A stretch of 64,000 nt of DNA from CAZUCE01 sp964619265 (GTDB lineage Bacteria; Planctomycetota; UBA1135; GCA-002686595), in NCBI GenBank assembly GCA_964619265.1, contig CAZUCE010000002.1, forward strand, positions 186,001-250,000, given 5' to 3'. Below the pieces are notes generated by a model. That model had not been told where the DNA came from. It was given only the letters and a program-made list of their open reading frames with translations, and searched no databases. Below, piece by piece: positions 59,727 through 64,000 of this stretch (position 1 is the first letter of the stretch; every line of letters starts with the position of its first letter). Position numbers and translations under genes: made by a program.

Positions 59727-62641
59727 GGTTTCTCCGGTGTAGACGCTTCGGTGGGATCGGGTAGGCCGAGTCTCTCTCGGAACCGTCCGAAGAGTTTGGT
59801 TAGTCGATCGTGACGCGCGGCCAGTCGACGAAGGTCATCGAACACCAGCGGATTCACCAATCCACCCGAACTCAGTTCGGGATACAGCAGCTCTAGATGA
59901 TCCAGGGAGCTGCGTAGATCGAGCTCCATGTGCTTGAGCAGACGAAGCTCAGCCTGGTCGGGAACCAGCCTGTTCTGGCCCTGGTCTTGTTGCTGTTGTT
60001 GTTGTTCCTGCTGCTCGCCTTCTTGATTCTGATTTTCTTCTTTCTCTTTTTCGTCTTCGCGTCGACGTTGCTCTTCCTCGAGGGCCTCGAGTAGAGCGAC
60101 GAGATTCGCTTCGGCGGCTCGCTGCAAGACCTGCACGCGCTCTCCGCTTTGATAGTCCCCGGTTTCGTCCATCGAGCGGCCGACTTCTTCGAGGTCGAAG
60201 CGCACCGTCCGAAAACCCTCCGCGAAAACCACGCTCTCTTGTTCTTCGAGGGCGGTTTCCAGGGTCTCCACGCGACCTGCTAGAGAGGCCTCTTCCCGGG
60301 CGACGCGGCGGATGCCGAGCCGCAAAGCGCGCCCCGGACTTTGCCCCGGTTCGCGTCGCAGGTTGAGTTCCAGCGTGTCCTCCATAAGCTCCCGGTGCTC
60401 GTCGAGGATTGCCTGGGCATCCTCGCGGATTCGAAAGATCAGTTCTTCTTCTCGCAGCCGCTGGTATTCGCGCTCCTGCTCGGCGAGCTCTTCGACGGCT
60501 TGTTCGAGCTCGCGACGAGTCTCCTCGGCTGCCTCTTCGGCCTGATCGGGGCGACCTCGATCGAGTTCCTCGCTGGCTTCGCCAGCCGATTGGGCAGCCC
60601 GGTCCAGGGATTCCATGCGGCCAACGTCTTCGAGATCTTCCCCGAGTTCGGCCAACTCCAGAATGCGCTCGGCGATCTCGCGCTGCTCCTCGGCGAGCCG
60701 AGCTGCTTCGGCTTGATCCTCTGGCTCTTGAAGCTCGGTGCCCTGGGATAGAGCTTCGCTTGCTTCGCGGAGCTGTTCGCGGGCAGCCTCTTGGTTGCGG
60801 GCCGCCTCCGAGGGTTGCCCGGAATCCAATTGTTGAGAGCTCTGCTCAGAGGCTTCGCGCGCAGCCTGCAAAGACTCTTGGGCCTGTTCCTGCGCAGCTG
60901 CGGACAGTCCATCTACGGACTCGGCACGCTGCTCCAATTCGCGAAGTTGCTCGGTCATGGCCTGTTGAGCTTGGGTCAGCTCTTGGCCCGCTGGGCTTTG
61001 CGCCCGCTGTTCCCCCGCAGCCGAGCGCGCCTGGGACAGCGACTCAGAGGCCTGGTTGAGGGACTCCTGGGCTTCTTTCGCAGACTGGGCGGCCGACTCT
61101 GGCTGTCCACTGGTGGTCTCGGAAGCTTCGCTCATTTCCTCTGCGGCCTGGCGCAGTTGATCTGCAGCGAGTTCGAGTTCCTCGCGCGCCGCAGCAGACG
61201 ATTCCTGTTCGGCCATGCGTTCGAGGGAACCGGCCAAGCTCTCCGCCGCAGTTTGCTGGTCGGCTTGGCTACGCGCGAGGTCATCTTCCAGGCGACCCAG
61301 ATCGGAGCGTCCGCGCTCGAGGGCCCGGAGTGCGCGCTCGCCGGCCTTGGCAGCCTGCTGGGATAGCTCCTCGGCCACCCCCGAATCCGCGGCCGAATCG
61401 GATTGTTCTTTCCGCTCTTGCGCAAGCGCGAGCGCTTCCAGAGCTTCGTCCCGGGGAGGCTGGGCGGCACTTTCGTCCGCGATGCCAGCTTCGAGGGCAG
61501 CAGCTGCTCGGTCGCGGGCCTCGGCAGCCGTTTGGGCGGCTTGCTCAGCGCGAGCTTGGGCGCTGGCGGCCGCTTCGCGCATGGACTCAGCGGCCGCTTC
61601 GCGCTCGGCTTTGGTCGTAGCGGACTCGGCCGCTTGGGCTGCCTTCTCAAGGGCGCTCTGGCCCGCCCGAGCGGCTTCGGCCAGCGACTCCGAGCTGGTC
61701 AGCTTAGCGGCTTGTTCGGCTTCTTCGGCTGCTTGCGCCAGTTGAGCCGGTGTCAGTAATTCGCCGATTTCTAAGCCCTCGGCGGCCTCCTGGAGCTCGT
61801 TCGCGGTGCGGCGTTCGCGATTCGCCACTTGTTCAGCCGAACGTGCGTCGCGCAGCTGTTCGGCGGCCGCCTCCAGGACCGAGTCATCGCCGGGTTGCAG
61901 GGAATCGAGCAGGGCGGCATCCACGTTCTGCTTGCGCGCCAAGTCTTCGAGTTGCCGAGCTGCGAAGCCGTACTCGAAGTCGCCCGTGGCGCGGCCCGCG
62001 GCTTGGGTCCGATCGAGGAGCTCCTGGGCTTCCTCGAGGGTTCGCTCAAGATCCGCCTCAAGTTCGCGGAGCTCTGGGCTCTTCGCTTGATCGCGCAATT
62101 CGCGAATTTGCGCTTCGAGCTTTCGTTCCTTCTGGGCCAGCTCGCTGGCCCGGGCGGCGACCGCCTGGAGGTCGGCCAACTTCTCTTCCAGATCATCTTG
62201 GTTGGCCCGATCAAGCAGCACGGTCAGCAGGCGTTCAAGCTCGGCCACGGCCCGGTTTTGCTGATCGACGGCCTGCAGAACCAAGCCTCGCTCGACCGAG
62301 TCAGCCGACTCGCTCATCCACTCTTCGAGCGTGCGCGCATCGGCTTCTCTAGAATTCAGTTGTTCGAGCGCGTTTTGCAGGACCTCGACAACCCGGGTGC
62401 GTCCCTCGCTCTCCATTCGCGCAAGCAGCACCTCCATCGTTTGCCGCAACCTCTGGAGCTGGCGCATCAGCAGCGCTTGTTCCTCGCGAATCCCGGCCAG
62501 GGTGGCGTCCTCTTGGACGGCCATGGAAGCAGCCCCGGGCGTGGCGGGTGTCGCCAGGACGCTGGAACCCAACCCGAGGAGGACTGTGGCGAACAGCGCT
62601 TTGCGCTTGGCCTGGTGGAATCCGTGCTTACTTTGACGCAT
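59723..62641 (-). CDS. Large exported coiled-coil protein, Ala/Glu/Gln-rich
   Basis: 972 aa from ATG 62641, which overlaps the previous gene by 14 bp. Signal peptide region residues 14-40 (ALFATVLLGLGSSVLATPATP). From 45 to about 800 nearly continuous heptads rich in Ala, Glu, Gln, Arg, with imperfect Q-A-A-E repeats. Near the end comes a Glu/Gln block (EEQRRREDEKEKEENQNQEG, then six Gln), then LRSSLDHLELLYPELSSGGLVNPLVFDDLRRLAARHDRL, a segment that also looks conserved. It could span or scaffold the periplasm. Alternative: part of a cell-envelope stress or division system. Function unknown. Confidence 0.75.
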   Translation of the reverse strand: MRQSKHGFHQAKRKALFATVLLGLGSSVLATPATPGAASMAVQEDATLAGIREEQALLMRQLQRLRQTMEVLLARMESEGRTRVVEVLQNALEQLNSREADARTLEEWMSESADSVERGLVLQAVDQQNRAVAELERLLTVLLDRANQDDLEEKLADLQAVAARASELAQKERKLEAQIRELRDQAKSPELRELEADLERTLEEAQELLDRTQAAGRATGDFEYGFAARQLEDLARKQNVDAALLDSLQPGDDSVLEAAAEQLRDARSAEQVANRERRTANELQEAAEGLEIGELLTPAQLAQAAEEAEQAAKLTSSESLAEAARAGQSALEKAAQAAESATTKAEREAAAESMREAAASAQARAEQAAQTAAEARDRAAAALEAGIADESAAQPPRDEALEALALAQERKEQSDSAADSGVAEELSQQAAKAGERALRALERGRSDLGRLEDDLARSQADQQTAAESLAGSLERMAEQESSAAAREELELAADQLRQAAEEMSEASETTSGQPESAAQSAKEAQESLNQASESLSQARSAAGEQRAQSPAGQELTQAQQAMTEQLRELEQRAESVDGLSAAAQEQAQESLQAAREASEQSSQQLDSGQPSEAARNQEAAREQLREASEALSQGTELQEPEDQAEAARLAEEQREIAERILELAELGEDLEDVGRMESLDRAAQSAGEASEELDRGRPDQAEEAAEETRRELEQAVEELAEQEREYQRLREEELIFRIREDAQAILDEHRELMEDTLELNLRREPGQSPGRALRLGIRRVAREEASLAGRVETLETALEEQESVVFAEGFRTVRFDLEEVGRSMDETGDYQSGERVQVLQRAAEANLVALLEALEEEQRRREDEKEKEENQNQEGEQQEQQQQQQDQGQNRLVPDQAELRLLKHMELDLRSSLDHLELLYPELSSGGLVNPLVFDDLRRLAARHDRLTKLFGRFRERLGLPDPTEASTPEKP

Positions 62642-64000
62642 AGCGCTTGGTCCTCTCCTGGAGGGCTTTCTGACGGCTCAAAATGTCGCGAGTGAGCGCG
62701 AGCACAGACTGGAAATTGTCCCACTCCTTGAGTCGTTCGAGCAGAGCCTCGAGCGAGGCCAGGGTGGCGGTTTGAGCTGCGCGAGTTTCGAGCAGGGCCG
62801 CGCGCAGTTGTTCTGGGGTTTCCACGGCGTCCAGGGCCCGGTCGAGCCCTTCCACCGCAGGAGCGGCACCTAGCTCGCTGACATCAAGGGCCAGCTCCAC
62901 GATTCCGAGCAGGTGTCCGGCAAGCCCGCTGGAGGGTACGTCGCTGGTCTCGGCGGCGGTGGCTAGCGCTCGCCAGGGCTTGGGATCGAACAGGCGCGAG
63001 GCGCGCGCCAAAGAGCTGCGGTCGAGCTGTTCGAGGTAGGGTTCGGCGCTTGGATCGAGCCGGGCGTAGAGCAGGCTTTCGGTGACGCCGGCCAGTTCGC
63101 GCAACAGGGCTTCCGCGTCGGTCGTGACCCGGCGCTGTCCTCCGAGGGCGCCGCGCAGGCTGCGGGAGTCAGGCGGTTCGCCAGCGCCTTCGCCGCTGAG
63201 GCTCGTCAGTAAGTCGTCGGTCTCTGTCCTGCTGTCCCGGGCTTCTTCGAACAGTTCAGCGGCTTCGAGCCGCGACTTGGCCAGTCGATCCTGGAGCCTG
63301 CGGAGCATTTCGTCGGCGCTCAAGATCCGGACACGAACCGTCGCACTGTCCGATCGCTGGGGGGGCTCGGCGTTGTCTCCGGCGTTGATGCGAATCTCGA
63401 ACTGAGTTCCGATGGCGCGATCCTGATCTAGGTCCGGGGCCTGATCCGGTTCCCCGGACTCTCCCTCAGGAGCCATCAAGTTCGCGAGCAGCTCGTTGAT
63501 TTCAAGACCCGCTTGGACCCGGCCTGCCTGAGAGGAGTCGCCGGGCAGCAATTCGTCGGCGAAGAGCTCAAGGGGAATTTCAAAGGTCGCGATCTTCTCG
63601 CCTGCTTCACGTACCGCGTAGCGCACGTCGGTCAGTCCGAAGTCGTCGCGAACCTGTGCGACAAGCGGAAGTCGGCCACCGAGGATCGTCTCCACGTCGG
63701 AGCGACCCGGGGAGAGCAAGGTGATCTCCGGGGCACGATCCTCTTGAACCTCAAGAATCCTCAGGCCCGGATTGGGATTCTCAAGGCCGCGGTGGTCGAC
63801 CAACTCAATGCGGTAGCGCAGGCTCTCTTCCAGTACCCAGTCGAAGCCAAGTCCGTCCTCAACCGCAGAGTTGTCCGGATCGCCCGCGGAGCTTTCAAGC
63901 GCGGGAAAGGGCATCGGTACCAGCGGAATTTCGCGCCCTTCCGGGAGCAGCCGTGCAATCCCTTGAACCTTTGGTGCAGATGGAAGGGCGACAACTCGAA
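62628..64000 (-). CDS. DUF4175-like membrane/periplasmic protein, 5' end outside the window
   Basis: The frame has an internal ATG at 63914 but stays open to the window edge, reading KVQGIARLLPEGREIPLVP before it, so the gene starts beyond 64000; 457 codons are visible. It contains EDRAPEITLLSPGRSDVETILG and LPLVAQVRDDFGLTDVRYAV, the extracytoplasmic pattern of DUF4175-type proteins in Planctomycetota (often co-encoded with MoxR, VWA and BatA genes). The C-terminal 200 residues are helical. It overlaps the start of the coiled-coil gene, so the four genes form one operon. The role is unknown. Confidence 0.75.
   Translation of the reverse strand, partial: RVVALPSAPKVQGIARLLPEGREIPLVPMPFPALESSAGDPDNSAVEDGLGFDWVLEESLRYRIELVDHRGLENPNPGLRILEVQEDRAPEITLLSPGRSDVETILGGRLPLVAQVRDDFGLTDVRYAVREAGEKIATFEIPLELFADELLPGDSSQAGRVQAGLEINELLANLMAPEGESGEPDQAPDLDQDRAIGTQFEIRINAGDNAEPPQRSDSATVRVRILSADEMLRRLQDRLAKSRLEAAELFEEARDSRTETDDLLTSLSGEGAGEPPDSRSLRGALGGQRRVTTDAEALLRELAGVTESLLYARLDPSAEPYLEQLDRSSLARASRLFDPKPWRALATAAETSDVPSSGLAGHLLGIVELALDVSELGAAPAVEGLDRALDAVETPEQLRAALLETRAAQTATLASLEALLERLKEWDNFQSVLALTRDILSRQKALQERTKRYASK

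Overview
This is a GC-rich, densely coding bacterial chromosome segment with no rRNA, tRNA, CRISPR array, insertion sequence or phage gene that I could recognise. The gene content suggests a Gram-negative (diderm) member of the Planctomycetota. The basis is several secreted FG-GAP/VCBS repeat proteins, a Kdo/WaaP-type lipopolysaccharide kinase, an LpxO-like hydroxylase, a collagen-like secreted protein, a large Ser/Thr-kinase regulator, and a right-hand operon of Gln-rich coiled-coil proteins of a kind common in that phylum. The taxonomic call is inference. Clear Shine-Dalgarno sequences are uncommon and GTG/TTG starts are frequent, so many starts are provisional.

Layout. 1-7.4 kb: a thioredoxin-fold secreted protein without CXXC, a PLP enzyme, a YbaK-type deacylase, glycyl-tRNA synthetase (glyQS) and htpG, with a structured 335-bp gap between the last two. 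7.4-16.2 kb: secreted or surface proteins, namely an FG-GAP protein, a glycine-rich collagen-like protein, two paralogous proteins that look like dead HtrA-type proteases followed by beta-propellers, a possible third degraded copy, and an SGNH-like envelope protein. 16.2-20.8 kb: a glycosyltransferase, a UDP-galactopyranose-mutase-like flavoprotein, an RNase HII-like nuclease and a clear Pus10 tRNA pseudouridine synthase, a family known mainly from archaea and eukaryotes. 20.8-28 kb: another FG-GAP protein, ferredoxin-NADP reductase, a FabZ-like dehydratase, a trans-sulfuration enzyme, a MATE exporter and a membrane-anchored Ig-like protein.

28-34 kb: a same-strand run of rhodanese, FUN14-family membrane protein, a DAACS symporter with a PDZ-like insert, an unknown membrane protein, an RNA 2'-phosphotransferase (KptA/Tpt1) with a long RGG/charged tail, and an LPS kinase. 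34-40 kb: a kinase-ATPase-TPR regulator divergent from cysS, then a methyltransferase. 40-45.6 kb: the minus-strand nusA-infB-rbfA translation cluster with a long structured leader. 45.6-54 kb: a sigma-54 activator-like ATPase with a HEAT/TPR secreted protein, an LpxO-like hydroxylase, an RlmI-like methyltransferase, thiS-thiG, a CPBP membrane protein and a gamma-carbonic anhydrase. 54-57.6 kb: an FG-GAP lipoprotein and a sugar nucleotidyltransferase with a hairpin over its ribosome binding site. 57.7-64 kb: a four-gene minus-strand operon whose first gene runs off the window.

The strongest candidates for something little described are the bacterial Pus10, the tailed KptA, the pseudo-protease/propeller paralogues, the PDZ-like symporter and the structured leaders of nusA and htpG.
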